DNA from: Rickettsiales bacterium | GTDB lineage: Bacteria > Pseudomonadota > Alphaproteobacteria > Rickettsiales > UBA1997 | Assembly: GCA_017475895.1 (NCBI GenBank) | Contig: JAFVEQ010000012.1 | Span: 1 to 64,000, forward strand | Reading direction: 5' to 3' | Length of the DNA: 64,000 nt | In this document: piece by piece, positions 54,545-64,000 of the stretch | Layout of the letters: every line of letters begins with the position of its first letter | Position numbering within the stretch: the first letter of the stretch is position 1 | The notes under the pieces: generated by a model | The model's input: only the letters and a program-made list of their open reading frames with translations | Databases searched by the model: none | Told to the model about the DNA's origin: nothing | Position numbers and translations under genes: made by a program

Positions 54545-55990
54545 TCAACCATGTAGCCCATCGTAGTCACCAAACTTCGAACTTTCGGCATTAAAATACA
54601 GTTCAACGGTACCTATTGGGCCATTTCTATGTTTTGCTATTATAAGCTCGGATTTGTTCCTTAGTTTTTCCATTCTGAACTGCCACTGCTTCATCTTATC
54701 CACCTCGTCATTGTTTGGCTTTTTTCTCTCCTCATAATAGGATTCCCTAAACACAAACATAACAATATCCGCATCCTGTTCTATTGAGCCAGATTCCCTT
54801 AAATCCGCCAGTTGTGGCCTTTTATCATCTCTAGTTTCCACAACCCTAGACAACTGCGACAATGCTATAACCGGAATACTAAACTCTTTAGCTATAGCCT
54901 TAAGTCCTTGGGTAATTTCACCTATTTCCAAAACCCTATTAGTCTTTGAACTGTCATTTATACCATGAACCAGCTGCAGATAATCGACTATAACAAGACT
55001 TAAGTTTTCCTTTTTTATTAATCGTCTTATTCTGGTTTTTATAGATGATATCGTCAGGGCCGGAGTATCATCGATAAATAATGGAACCTTTGATATTATG
55101 TCCGCCTTTTTTACTATCTCATTAAATTCTTTATCATCCACCTCGCCTTTTCTAAACTTATCGGTATTCAAACCGGTTTCTATTGATAATATTTTAGATG
55201 CTATTTGATTTGCCGGCATTTCCAACGAAAAAAAACCAACACTTTTTTTGTTGTTGTTTTCATCAGGTTCTTTCAGAAATCTTAAAGCACTGTTGTAGGC
55301 AATGTTTATGGCCAAAGTGGTTTTTCCCATAGATGGACGACCGGCAAGAATAATCAAATCAGATTTTTGAAAACCACTCAACATCCTATCCAGATCAGTT
55401 AAACCACAAGCTATTCCGCTTATGTGTGTCTCTCTTTGTCTCGCCTGTGTTATATTGTCTATAGTTTCCGCCATAGAATTTACTATACTGGAAAAACCCT
55501 TATTTGTTTCAATCCTGCCACTCAAGTCAAACAGTTTCCCCTCTGCATCCTCTATCTGCTGTTGTGCTGTTTCATTGTTTACATTTTTATATACATTTGA
55601 AACTATATCCTCACCAACTATTGTTAATCTCCTCTTAATGGCTAAATCCTGTATCAATTTTGCGTAGCTTATGACATCTACAATACCACTGCTCATACTT
55701 AAAAGTATTGATAGATAGTTGTTTCCACCTATGGACGATATTATTTCATTCGTATCAAAAAAATTTTTTAGTGTTATGCTATCAGCAACAATAGATGATC
55801 TTTGTATGGTAGCTGATATGTATTTATATATCTCTCTGTGTGCTAATTCATAGAAAAAATCTTCATGTAAATATTCATTTATTTTAGTGTAGTAGTCATT
55901 GTTTGAAATAATTTTACCAAGTATTATCTGTTCAGCCTCTATGTTATAGAGCCCAACATATTCATTTTTATTATCCTTTTTCTCTTCCAT
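54545..55990 (-). CDS. dnaB: Replicative DNA helicase DnaB
   Basis: This is the hexameric helicase of the replication fork. The N-terminal domain begins NIEAEQIILGKII, and the RecA-like domain has Walker A GRPSMGKTT, Walker B LVIVDYLQL, ALSQLSR and DLRESGSIEQDADIV. The C-terminal AKHRNGPIGTV arginine-finger region is intact. I start at MEEKKDNKNEYVG (481 residues); a longer frame of 530 residues would add a hydrophobic extension not seen in the family. No intein is present. Confidence 0.96.
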   Translation of the reverse strand: MEEKKDNKNEYVGLYNIEAEQIILGKIISNNDYYTKINEYLHEDFFYELAHREIYKYISATIQRSSIVADSITLKNFFDTNEIISSIGGNNYLSILLSMSSGIVDVISYAKLIQDLAIKRRLTIVGEDIVSNVYKNVNNETAQQQIEDAEGKLFDLSGRIETNKGFSSIVNSMAETIDNITQARQRETHISGIACGLTDLDRMLSGFQKSDLIILAGRPSMGKTTLAINIAYNSALRFLKEPDENNNKKSVGFFSLEMPANQIASKILSIETGLNTDKFRKGEVDDKEFNEIVKKADIISKVPLFIDDTPALTISSIKTRIRRLIKKENLSLVIVDYLQLVHGINDSSKTNRVLEIGEITQGLKAIAKEFSIPVIALSQLSRVVETRDDKRPQLADLRESGSIEQDADIVMFVFRESYYEERKKPNNDEVDKMKQWQFRMEKLRNKSELIIAKHRNGPIGTVELYFNAESSKFGDYDGLHG

Positions 55991-56143
55991 ACAAATATCA
56001 TAATGTTTACCAAAAATATAACAGGGTAAAATAAAAAATAAAGTAAAAAAATCTAAATTACCAAAACCCCGTGTTATTAAAGTAATTTGAATAAATAGTT
56101 CTTGAAATATAATAAAAACGATGTATTCTAGGGACATAACTAT

Positions 56144-57661
56144 ATGTTGTATTTAGTGAAAAAAACGTATTTTTATCTTGTGTTTATGGTGCTTCTAACC
56201 TGTCAGTTAAAGGCAGAGGAGATTATTGTGCCAATAAAAAAACCACAAATAAAGCAGGATGAAGACGGAACCGTTATTGTACTGGAAAATATACCAAAAT
56301 CAAACACAATAACAGTTACAAAAGCAAAAACAAACAACATTTCAAATAATACAAGCGCTAAAAATAGCGGTAATGTTAGTAAAAGCAGTAATAAAACAAA
56401 TGTAGCAGAAAATAACATAAATTATGAATTTGTAGGTGGTACCACAAGCGAAGAAAAGAAAGAAGATAAAAAAGAAGAAAAAAAAGCTGAAACAAATAAA
56501 CCAACGGTAGCACAAAAAACAACCAAAGGTGCGGTTGTTAGAGACAACAAAGAAGAAGATAATAACACCGACGTTGAAGATACAAAAAAGGTTACAAAAG
56601 TAGCCGGAACTGAATATACAAATAAAAACGAGGTAACCAACACCAAAGTTAACGACAAAAACAAAAATATTAGCAAAACCACAGTCACAAAAACAACAAA
56701 CGATACAGATGATGAAGATGTAAAAGAAACAACACAAAAGGTCGCAAAAAATACTGCGAAGCCAAAAAACAAAACAGAAAATTACAATACACAGAGCATC
56801 GAATACATAAAGATAGATGATGCCGACAAAAAACAGCTCGCAAAGGTTGTTAAAAGCTCAAACTACACGAGCAACAGCAATAACCTAAAATTGATTAACA
56901 AAATAGAGCAAAATTTAATGTACAACACCTCCGGCAAAAAAAGAACCGATACTAAAATAGATATTAAAAAGGGAACATGGTCAAAAGAGGATTTAGCAGA
57001 AGTAAAAACCGATAGTAAACTCGGAATAACAACAAAAAGTAGCAGTTCCATAAAATTGGATGTTAAAGAAACGGAAAAAGACAAAAAAATTGCCAATCTG
57101 AAGGAAAAAGCATTTGAAGCTATCAATTTAAGGGAATATGAAATTGCAATAAAACTTTACAAGGAAATATTAGCAATAAACAAAGATGATAATTTCGTTA
57201 AACTTTCGTTGGCAACAGCATATCACATTCTAGGTCAATACCTACAGGCAAAACCTTTATATATAGAATTGTTATCAGTATTTCCAAACAGTGAACAGTT
57301 AGTATCAAACCTTTTATCAATAATAATACAGGAAAGCCCATACGAGGCAATATATCTGTTGCCATCGTTAGCTAAAAAATATAACAATTCAGCAGTTATA
57401 CAGGCGCAGACAAGCGTAGCATTCTCAACCGTTGAAAGATACGATGAAGCAATAAAATATATACAGCTTGCCATATATTTAGATGAAGACAATATTGAGT
57501 ACAAATACAATTTAGCCGTTTTGTACGATGTCACAAAGCAATACGAAAGAGCCTACAGACTATATAGAAATGTTTACGACATTGCTAAAGCTAACAATAT
57601 CACTACAATTTCCACTAGCAGAATAGAAGCAAGAATGAAAAAGTTAAAGAGGTATGTATAA
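56144..57661 (+). CDS. Secreted protein with low-complexity linker and C-terminal TPR
   Basis: A signal peptide (residues about 1-24) precedes a long polar segment (about 60-240) rich in Lys, Thr, Asn, Glu and Val that is probably disordered. Residues about 310-500 form TPR repeats (for example KAFEAINLREYEIAIKLYKEIL and KYNLAVLYDVTKQYERAYRLY). It is coupled to pilT through TAATG. A periplasmic scaffold for type IV pili is suggested only by that position. I do not recognise a named family. Confidence 0.78.
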   Translation: MLYLVKKTYFYLVFMVLLTCQLKAEEIIVPIKKPQIKQDEDGTVIVLENIPKSNTITVTKAKTNNISNNTSAKNSGNVSKSSNKTNVAENNINYEFVGGTTSEEKKEDKKEEKKAETNKPTVAQKTTKGAVVRDNKEEDNNTDVEDTKKVTKVAGTEYTNKNEVTNTKVNDKNKNISKTTVTKTTNDTDDEDVKETTQKVAKNTAKPKNKTENYNTQSIEYIKIDDADKKQLAKVVKSSNYTSNSNNLKLINKIEQNLMYNTSGKKRTDTKIDIKKGTWSKEDLAEVKTDSKLGITTKSSSSIKLDVKETEKDKKIANLKEKAFEAINLREYEIAIKLYKEILAINKDDNFVKLSLATAYHILGQYLQAKPLYIELLSVFPNSEQLVSNLLSIIIQESPYEAIYLLPSLAKKYNNSAVIQAQTSVAFSTVERYDEAIKYIQLAIYLDEDNIEYKYNLAVLYDVTKQYERAYRLYRNVYDIAKANNITTISTSRIEARMKKLKRYV

Positions 57662-58749
57662 TGACTACAGTCCTGCCGGAAGGTAATTATATCAATGATC
57701 TATTATTAAAACTAGAAGAAACAAATGTTTCAGATGTACACATGAAATCAGGCAAACAGGTTTACTGTAGACTAAATGGTAATATTATAACTCTAAAAGA
57801 AAGTAATGTTTTAACCAGCGATGATATTATTAATAATATTCAAATTGTATTGAATGAAAAATCTAAAAAAGATTTTCTGAGTAATATGCAGGTTGATTTT
57901 GGTTTTTCCACATCCAACGGAACCAGATACAGAGCAAACCTATATAAGACCGCAACCGGAGTAAGTTTAGCACTAAGAAAAATAAATAACAAAGCCAACA
58001 CGTTTGAAGAGTTAATGGCGCCGGAAATATTTAAAAAAATAGCCAGTTTACAGAAGGGTTTAGTAATAATTTCTGGACCGACTGGTTCCGGAAAAAGCAC
58101 AACAATGATGGCATTTATAGATTATATAAACAACAATTTTGAAAAACATATAATAACCATTGAAGATCCAGTTGAATTTGTACATGAAAACAAAAAATGC
58201 TTGATAAATCAAAGAGAAATAGGATCAGACACAAAAAGTTTTAGTTCCGCCATAAAGGCAGCACTTAGAGAGGATCCGGATATAATTTTAATCGGTGAAA
58301 TAAGAGACGCGGAATCCATAAAAGAATGTTTAAATGCAGCTGAAACCGGACATCTAGTTTTTACAACGTTACATACGCAATCAGCATCAAAATCAATAGA
58401 CAGAATAGTTGATAGTTGTGAAGCCGCGGAAAAAGATTTAGTTAGATCCATGCTGTCAACATCCATACAGGCGGTAATTTTACAAAAATTAATAAAAACA
58501 AAGGATGGAAACTCAAGGGTTGCTGCTTTTGAAGTTATGGTGAGCACAAGCTCCATAAGAAATTTAATTAGAGAAAATAAAATATCAAATATTGATTCCA
58601 TGATACAGATGGGAACAAAATTTGGTATGGTTACTATGAAATCTTCAATAGAAAATCTATACAATAATGGTATTATAAGTAAAGAGGAAATGGAAGCAAA
58701 CTTAGTTAATTTAGAAGAAGCCGGTAAAAATAAAGAAACGGGGGTATAA
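57661..58749 (+). CDS. pilT: PilT-type retraction ATPase
   Basis: This hexameric secretion ATPase has an N-terminal domain (1-100), Walker A GPTGSGKST near 138, an Asp box with ITIEDPVEFVHE, Walker B LREDPDIILIGEIRDAES and the His box HLVFTTLHT. The C-terminal AFEVM...IRNLI is PilT-like. At 362 residues the length is normal. No other pilus genes (pilB, pilC, pilM-Q) are in the window, so whether it retracts pili or serves another secretion machine is open; DotB-like proteins are related. It is coupled to the TPR gene upstream. Confidence 0.9.
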   Translation: MTTVLPEGNYINDLLLKLEETNVSDVHMKSGKQVYCRLNGNIITLKESNVLTSDDIINNIQIVLNEKSKKDFLSNMQVDFGFSTSNGTRYRANLYKTATGVSLALRKINNKANTFEELMAPEIFKKIASLQKGLVIISGPTGSGKSTTMMAFIDYINNNFEKHIITIEDPVEFVHENKKCLINQREIGSDTKSFSSAIKAALREDPDIILIGEIRDAESIKECLNAAETGHLVFTTLHTQSASKSIDRIVDSCEAAEKDLVRSMLSTSIQAVILQKLIKTKDGNSRVAAFEVMVSTSSIRNLIRENKISNIDSMIQMGTKFGMVTMKSSIENLYNNGIISKEEMEANLVNLEEAGKNKETGV

Positions 58750-58753
58750 TACA

Positions 58754-59650
58754 ATGGATAAAGAAAAAAGTATTAATGACAAGAAAAAGTGTTTAAAGAT
58801 TGCCTTTGCAGGACTACCCAATGCCGGTAAATCAAGTTTGACAAATGCTATAGTTGGGGAAAAAATATCCATAATAACTCCAAAAGTTCAAACCACAAGA
58901 GATATAATAAGAGGAGTATTTGTTGAGGGTAATACACAACTAATTATAATAGACACACCAGGATTATTTATTCCTAAAAAAGATAGACTATTGGAAAGAA
59001 AAATCGTTAAAAATGCGTGGAACGGAATACAGGAGGCCGACGTTGTTTGTATAATAATAGATAGCACTAAAGGCATAACCGACAGTCTAAAAACCATAAT
59101 AGGTGATATAAATAAGAAGCAAAGCGACTTTATTTTTATACTCAACAAAGTCGACTTGGTGGAAAAAGTAAAGTTACTTGAGTTAGCAAAACAACTGGAT
59201 GAGTTGTATCCAAACTACAAACAGCTGTTTATGGTTTCCGCAACAAAGGGTGATAATTTAGCAAAACTAAAAAATTATCTGTTGGAAATAGCACCAGAAA
59301 GAGAATGGTTGTTTAATGATGATGAAATAACAGACGCCCCCATGAAATTTATAGCATCAGAGATAACAAGAGAAAAGTTATTTTTAAATCTTAAACAGGA
59401 TTTACCCTATTCCGTCGATGTTATAACTGAAAAATGGGAAGATTTTGACAACGGAGATATAAAAATACAGCAAATCATAAGAGTTTTAAAAGAAAGTCAA
59501 AAGGCGATAGTTATAGGAAAACACGGTTCTATGCTGAAAAAAATAAATATGGAAGCAAGAGAAGAAATAGGAAAGTTTTTTGGTAAAAAAGTACATCTAT
59601 ACATTTTTGTAAAGGTCCAAGATAAGTGGATTGATGAAAAATTTGATTGA
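58754..59650 (+). CDS. era: GTPase Era
   Basis: Era couples 30S ribosome maturation to growth. The G domain has G1 GLPNAGKSS, G2 VQTTRD, G3 DTPGLF and G4 NKVD. The C-terminal KH domain has VIGKHGSMLKKINMEAREEI. At 298 residues it is typical. It follows pilT by 4 bases, suggesting co-transcription. Confidence 0.97.
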   Translation: MDKEKSINDKKKCLKIAFAGLPNAGKSSLTNAIVGEKISIITPKVQTTRDIIRGVFVEGNTQLIIIDTPGLFIPKKDRLLERKIVKNAWNGIQEADVVCIIIDSTKGITDSLKTIIGDINKKQSDFIFILNKVDLVEKVKLLELAKQLDELYPNYKQLFMVSATKGDNLAKLKNYLLEIAPEREWLFNDDEITDAPMKFIASEITREKLFLNLKQDLPYSVDVITEKWEDFDNGDIKIQQIIRVLKESQKAIVIGKHGSMLKKINMEAREEIGKFFGKKVHLYIFVKVQDKWIDEKFD

Positions 59651-59893
59651 TAAAATACTACTTATATTCAACAATTTACAGATATAACTTTTACCGTCAA
59701 CCGCGGTTAGTATCTGATAATCAGTAAAAAAACAAACACTCACAACACAAATGTAGCGCAGATCACCTGTAAACAATATTGTAGTTCAAAGCTAACAATT
59801 CATCAACAGGTAAGTAGTCCAGACAAAATCATATAACAACCCCTTCGCAGGCACAGGGTCGGCTGAAATTTATCTAATTGTTTACTATATTAA
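59651..59893. other. GC-richer intergenic stretch, candidate non-coding RNA
   Basis: Between convergent era and mreB, this region holds no reading frame of note but is unusually rich in G/C patches (CCGCGG near 59702, TAGCGCAGATCACCTG near 59756, CCCCTTCGCAGGCACAGGG near 59842). GTAAACAAT (about 59771) pairs perfectly with ATTGTTTAC (about 59877). In an AT-rich genome this contrast is typical of structured RNAs. I cannot match it to 6S, SRP or tmRNA. Confidence 0.4.
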
Positions 59894-60940
<1,047 letters not shown>

Positions 60941-61091
60941 TTAATATTCATGTGTAAACATGTTTTGATGTTATAATAATATTTTTAACTTTCAATAGAA
61001 AAAATAAAATATTTTACATTTTTTATACCATTTTACACGCTATACAACGACCGTTAGTCAGCACCATTTTTTCATCTTAAAAAAAAATTAC

Positions 61092-61119
61092 TTGACTATA
61101 TCCAAAAATGTAGTATCCT
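61092..61119 (+). promoter_or_regulatory. Possible porin promoter
   Basis: TTGACT (61092-61097), a 16-base spacer and TATCCT (61114-61119) lie about 32 bases before the porin ATG. Confidence 0.5.
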
Positions 61120-61151
61120 AATGGCAATTTGTAGAAAATAATAGTTAAATA

Positions 61152-62438
61152 ATGAGTAATAATATCACCAAAGGCAACAACACAAGCGTTAAGCTATATT
61201 TTACTTTGTTTCTTGTACAGTTTATTGTTTGTTTACCATCGTTGGTACAGGCACAACAAATATCAAGTAACCACTCATATATCAAAAATTCCACATTCAC
61301 AACCGATCACAACATTGAAATAAGCGGTTATGGAAATTTCAGGCTCGATTATAGTTCCTTTCAAAAGGAAAATAGTGATGGTAGTACCGATAGCAGTAGT
61401 AAAAATGCTAAAACTACCTCTGAAAATGAAATATCTGTAGATATACATCTGCAAAAGGAAATTGATGAATTAACAAAAATTGGAATACATTATATTCCGT
61501 ATATAGATAACAAATACACAAGTGTGATGAATAGATACTATGGCTACATAGATTCCTACTATGGTAGAATAGAATTTGGTAACACAACATCGGTATTTAA
61601 CAACATGAAGGTAGGAGCAGATACAATAGCACTTGGCTCCGGTGGTATGGGAGGTAATTTTGCCAGAACTATAACACTGCAAAGCGATTATGCATTTTTG
61701 TTATATCCTAATTCACTGCTAAACCAAAATTTTGGTTACATGAACAGCAGTTTAGATATTGATATGTGGGAGGATACTAGATACTTAACTAAAGTAAATT
61801 TTTATACACCAGAATTTTTTGGCTTTCAGTTGGCTGTTGGTATAACACCAAATACAAAGCTTAAAAAAGAATATTTAAACACCGATAATATATCAATAAC
61901 AGATGATGTAGACACAGGAATGTTTTTGGACTTTGGTGTAAGCTACATCAATACATTTGATAATCTGGGTATAGCTATATCAGCAGTTGGTGAAAAAAAC
62001 ATATCCAATTCCAGCAACAAAACAGATGGAGTTAAAGAAGATATACAAAATAATTTCACATCCGCAGAACTTGGCGTCAATGTTAATTACTTCGGCTTAA
62101 CCCTAGCCGGCTCCATCGGAAACGTCAAAATAGACATTGATACAACAAATAATGCTAACATATACAGTGCTTATCCAATCAAAAAGGGAACATATTTAAC
62201 CTATGGTTTCGCCTATGAATTAGAAAGTATATCACTGAGCGTAACGAGATTTGAGGGTAAATATAAAGATTATACTAAATTTGTTTCCACTTCATTTGCT
62301 CTGGAGAAAAATATAACTAAGGGAGTATCTATTTATGGTGAATACACCAGCTATACTTCAAGCATTTTAAATGACACAACTCAACCAAAATATAAAGGCG
62401 ACATTGCAATGGTTGGTGTTGTACTAAAATTTGAGTAG
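61152..62438 (+). CDS. Outer-membrane porin-like beta-barrel protein
   Basis: A signal peptide (cleavage near residue 35 after QAQ) precedes a protein made of alternating polar/hydrophobic strands rich in Tyr, Ser and Gly, typical of trimeric porins: ISGYGNFRLDYSSF at the start, RYYGYIDSYYGRIEFGNTTS near 125 and a C-terminal VGVVLKFE. At 428 residues it fits a 16-strand porin. It ends in Phe-Glu rather than a terminal aromatic, slightly unlike the BAM signal of classic porins. Substrate choice is unknown. Confidence 0.8.
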   Translation: MSNNITKGNNTSVKLYFTLFLVQFIVCLPSLVQAQQISSNHSYIKNSTFTTDHNIEISGYGNFRLDYSSFQKENSDGSTDSSSKNAKTTSENEISVDIHLQKEIDELTKIGIHYIPYIDNKYTSVMNRYYGYIDSYYGRIEFGNTTSVFNNMKVGADTIALGSGGMGGNFARTITLQSDYAFLLYPNSLLNQNFGYMNSSLDIDMWEDTRYLTKVNFYTPEFFGFQLAVGITPNTKLKKEYLNTDNISITDDVDTGMFLDFGVSYINTFDNLGIAISAVGEKNISNSSNKTDGVKEDIQNNFTSAELGVNVNYFGLTLAGSIGNVKIDIDTTNNANIYSAYPIKKGTYLTYGFAYELESISLSVTRFEGKYKDYTKFVSTSFALEKNITKGVSIYGEYTSYTSSILNDTTQPKYKGDIAMVGVVLKFE

Positions 62439-62536
62439 ATAGCCGTCACAACAAGGTTACATCAATGATATTAGCCGTCTGATGTATAGTTATGTTTGTA
62501 AAAAGTGTAAAATCGTAATTTTATGAAATTATTTGC

Positions 62537-62564
62537 TTGACATTTACAATTTAAATTATATACT
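62537..62564 (+). promoter_or_regulatory. Promoter of tRNA-Glu and tRNA-Lys
   Basis: TTGACA (62537-62542), a 16-base spacer and TATACT (62559-62564) lie 18 bases before tRNA-Glu. Confidence 0.75.
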
Positions 62565-62582
62565 CACGAGGTGAATGCAGGA

Positions 62583-62657
62583 GGTCTCTTAGTCTAGCGG
62601 TTAGGACACTAGGTTTTCATCCTGGCAACACGGGTTCAAATCCCGTAGAGATCACCA
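62583..62657 (+). tRNA. tRNA-Glu (TTC)
   Basis: The acceptor GGTCTCT pairs with AGAGATC (one G-U). The anticodon loop TTTTCAT gives TTC, the T loop is TTCAAAT, and CCA is encoded. tRNA-Lys follows three bases later on the same transcript. Confidence 0.95.
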
Positions 62658-62660
62658 TGT

Positions 62661-62736
62661 GAGTGCGTAGCTCAGTAGGTAGAGCACTTGACTTTTAATC
62701 AAGTTGTCGCGGGTTCAATTCCCGCCGCGCTCACCA
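62661..62736 (+). tRNA. tRNA-Lys (TTT)
   Basis: The acceptor GAGTGCG pairs with CGCGCTC. The anticodon stem CTTGA/TCAAG holds loop CTTTTAA, giving TTT. The T loop is TTCAATT, and CCA is encoded. Confidence 0.96.
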
Positions 62737-62866
62737 TTGCGGTGTCGATAAGTGTTTCAATGGTAATTAAGAATACAGATAATATAAAAAAAATAAAAGA
62801 ATATTTTTTCTTCAAATGATAACAATTAAAAATTTAAGGGAATAAATACATCAAAATGAATTTTAG

Positions 62867-62942
62867 TGGTGCCACAAGAGGGACTCGAACCCCCGACCTA
62901 CTGATTACAAATCAGTTGCTCTACCAGCTGAGCTAATGTGGC
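62867..62942 (-). tRNA. tRNA-Thr (TGT)
   Basis: On the minus strand the acceptor GCCACAT pairs with TTGTGGC (last pair T-T mismatch). The anticodon stem ACTGA/TCAGT holds loop TTTGTAA, giving TGT. The T loop is TTCGAGT and CCA is encoded. Confidence 0.94.
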
Positions 62943-62951
62943 AACAAGTGG

Positions 62952-62979
62952 ATTATATTTATCATAAAATAAAAATCAA
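62952..62979 (-). promoter_or_regulatory. Promoter of tRNA-Thr
   Basis: On the minus strand TTGATT (62979-62974), a 16-base spacer and a perfect TATAAT (62957-62952) lie 9 bases before the tRNA. Confidence 0.75.
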
Positions 62980-62987
62980 CAAAAATC

Positions 62988-63015
62988 TTGTTAATTAAAT
63001 AAAGAGGTTTATAAT
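62988..63015 (+). promoter_or_regulatory. Possible lysS promoter
   Basis: TTGTTA (62988-62993), 16 bases and TATAAT (63010-63015). The predicted start site falls at about 63022, just after the first ATG of lysS, so this promoter would favour the second ATG at 63044. Confidence 0.5.
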
Positions 63016-63019
63016 CTTT

Positions 63020-64000
63020 ATGTTACAACAAAAAATAGATTTTATGGCAGAAAATTATAAGGATTATTTAAAAATATCAAAGACGGTTGATAAACAAAAA
63101 CTGCAGAAACTACAACAGGTGAAAGACTTGGGTATAAATCCATATCCCTACAATTTTAATCAAACTATTCATGCTAATGAACTAATTGAAAAATATGGCA
63201 GTCTTGATGAAGAGGAACACAGAGAGAATGATATTTATTCCGTAGCCGGAAGGTTGATGTTAAGAAGAAAGATGGGTAAAGCAGCGTTCTACGATATCTA
63301 TGACGAAAGCGGAAGAATACAGATATATTTACAAAAACCAGAATTAACTGAAAAAGAAAATAATCTTTTATCTTGTCTTGATATTGGTGATTTTGTAGGT
63401 GTTACAGGTTTTGTATTTAAAACAAAAACCGGAGAAGTAAGTATACACTGTAAAAAAATTGAGCTTCTGTCAAAATCCATTGCTCCGATGCCTGAAAAAT
63501 TCCATGGTTTAACCGATATGGAATTAAGGTACAGACAAAGATTTATAGACATGACTATGAATCCGGAAGTTAGAGAGGTATTTAAAAAAAGATGTGAAAT
63601 AATCAACGAAATAAGACAGTTTCTATTTGAAAGAAAGTTTGTTGAAGTTGAAACTCCTGTGCTACAACCAATTTACGGCGGAGCTAGTGCTAGACCATTT
63701 ACAACACACCACAATGATTTGGATATGACCTTATATCTATCAATAGCACCAGAATTATATTTAAAAAGATTAATAGCTGGTGGTTTTGAAAAAGTATTTA
63801 CCATATGTAAAAACTTCAGAAATGAAGGTTGCGATGCAACGCATAATCCGGAATTTACCTCAATAGAATGGTATGAAGCATACACTGACTATAACTATCA
63901 AATGAAACAGGTGGAAACTTTAATTGAAGGTATTGTTAAAAAAATAAATAACGGAGGTACTACACTAAAAGTAAGAGGTTTTGATGTAAATTTTAAAACA
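63020..64000 (+). CDS. lysS: Class II lysyl-tRNA synthetase, 3' end cut by window edge
   Basis: The first 327 codons are present. The N-terminal OB-fold anticodon-binding domain has [24 protein letters not shown]. Class II motif 1 is around RRFL-like [16 protein letters not shown] and motif 2 around [23 protein letters not shown]. This is the class II LysRS, not the class I enzyme. AGAGG lies 13 bases before the first ATG, but an in-frame ATG at 63044 (MAENYKDYL) may be the real start given the overlapping promoter. Confidence 0.95.
   Translation, partial: MLQQKIDFMAENYKDYLKISKTVDKQKLQKLQQVKDLGINPYPYNFNQTIHANELIEKYGSLDEEEHRENDIYSVAGRLMLRRKMGKAAFYDIYDESGRIQIYLQKPELTEKENNLLSCLDIGDFVGVTGFVFKTKTGEVSIHCKKIELLSKSIAPMPEKFHGLTDMELRYRQRFIDMTMNPEVREVFKKRCEIINEIRQFLFERKFVEVETPVLQPIYGGASARPFTTHHNDLDMTLYLSIAPELYLKRLIAGGFEKVFTICKNFRNEGCDATHNPEFTSIEWYEAYTDYNYQMKQVETLIEGIVKKINNGGTTLKVRGFDVNFKT

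Noticed and set aside
56342..56772. Phe/Cys/Val-rich minus-strand frames opposite the TPR protein
   Set aside because: They are shadows of its Lys/Thr/Glu-rich low-complexity region.
57661..58749. PilT-like ATPase as part of a Dot/Icm (DotB) type IV secretion system
   Set aside because: Motifs fit ordinary PilT and no other dot/icm or vir gene is in the window.
62452..62486. Hairpin TACATCA...TGATGTA after the porin gene as terminator
   Set aside because: A 7-bp stem with a 15-base loop and no T-tract is too weak to call.

Overview
The window is a compact, AT-rich stretch of bacterial chromosome. Most genes are housekeeping or cell-envelope genes, and the standard code is used (TGA works as a stop). 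Several features point to a host-associated or reduced-genome alphaproteobacterium: an Mla/MCE lipid-transport operon, MreB, MreC and LptFG, a DUF2628 protein, a DUF2066 protein, a lone gene-transfer-agent-like HK97 capsid gene, archaeal-type ValS and IleS sequences, scattered single tRNA genes, and arginine coded mostly by AGA. I cannot name a genus from sequence alone.

Left part (1-18 kb): the end of a glycine-rich surface protein; an mlaE-mlaF-mlaD-lipoprotein operon; a short UvrA paralogue with foreign-looking codon use; the RNase P RNA gene; a GT2-rfbA-rfbC-rfbD-rfbB dTDP-rhamnose cluster; a PLP-fold-like protein; two small unlisted minus-strand genes; DUF2066, MerR, a Lys/Asn-rich protein with repeats, and rlmN; then bamD-rlpA.

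Middle part (18-45 kb): grpE, a CPHC thioredoxin-fold lipoprotein, a conserved 202-residue protein, tRNA-Arg, greA and metK on the minus strand; a thioredoxin-fold membrane protein; a beta-CASP RNase followed by an AMP/thymidine phosphorylase; trmL; a degenerate NtrC-family regulator paired with a secreted transglutaminase; DUF2628; glmS; the solitary capsid gene; mreC; an M16 protease; galU with an orphan MlaF-type ATPase; lptF-lptG; a free-standing C-terminal domain of isoleucyl-tRNA synthetase; a GT4; acpS; valS; and an intradiol-dioxygenase-like secreted protein.

Right part (45-64 kb): tRNA-Asn and tRNA-Ala; a nitronate-monooxygenase-like flavoprotein; a small secreted Cys-rich protein with strong expression signals; a ruvA-murL-CDF operon; a GT2-wecB-GT4 glycan cluster; dnaB; a TPR protein, pilT and era; a GC-richer intergenic stretch that may be an ncRNA; mreB; a porin; tRNA-Glu, tRNA-Lys and tRNA-Thr; and the 5' part of a class II lysS.

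Many genes serve the envelope: lipid transport (Mla), LPS export (LptFG), outer-membrane assembly (BamD), peptidoglycan (GlmS, MurL, RlpA, MreB/MreC), and surface glycans (GalU, RmlA-D, WecB, four glycosyltransferases). Promoters in front of the tRNAs, rnpB and a few small genes match TTGACA-N16/17-TATAAT closely, so sigma-70-type signals can be read with some confidence. The observations most worth following up are MurL, the isolated IleRS domain, the solitary GTA-like capsid gene, the degenerate NtrC/transglutaminase pair and the Cys-rich secreted protein. I did not find a complete undescribed multi-gene system such as a defence island or a CRISPR array.
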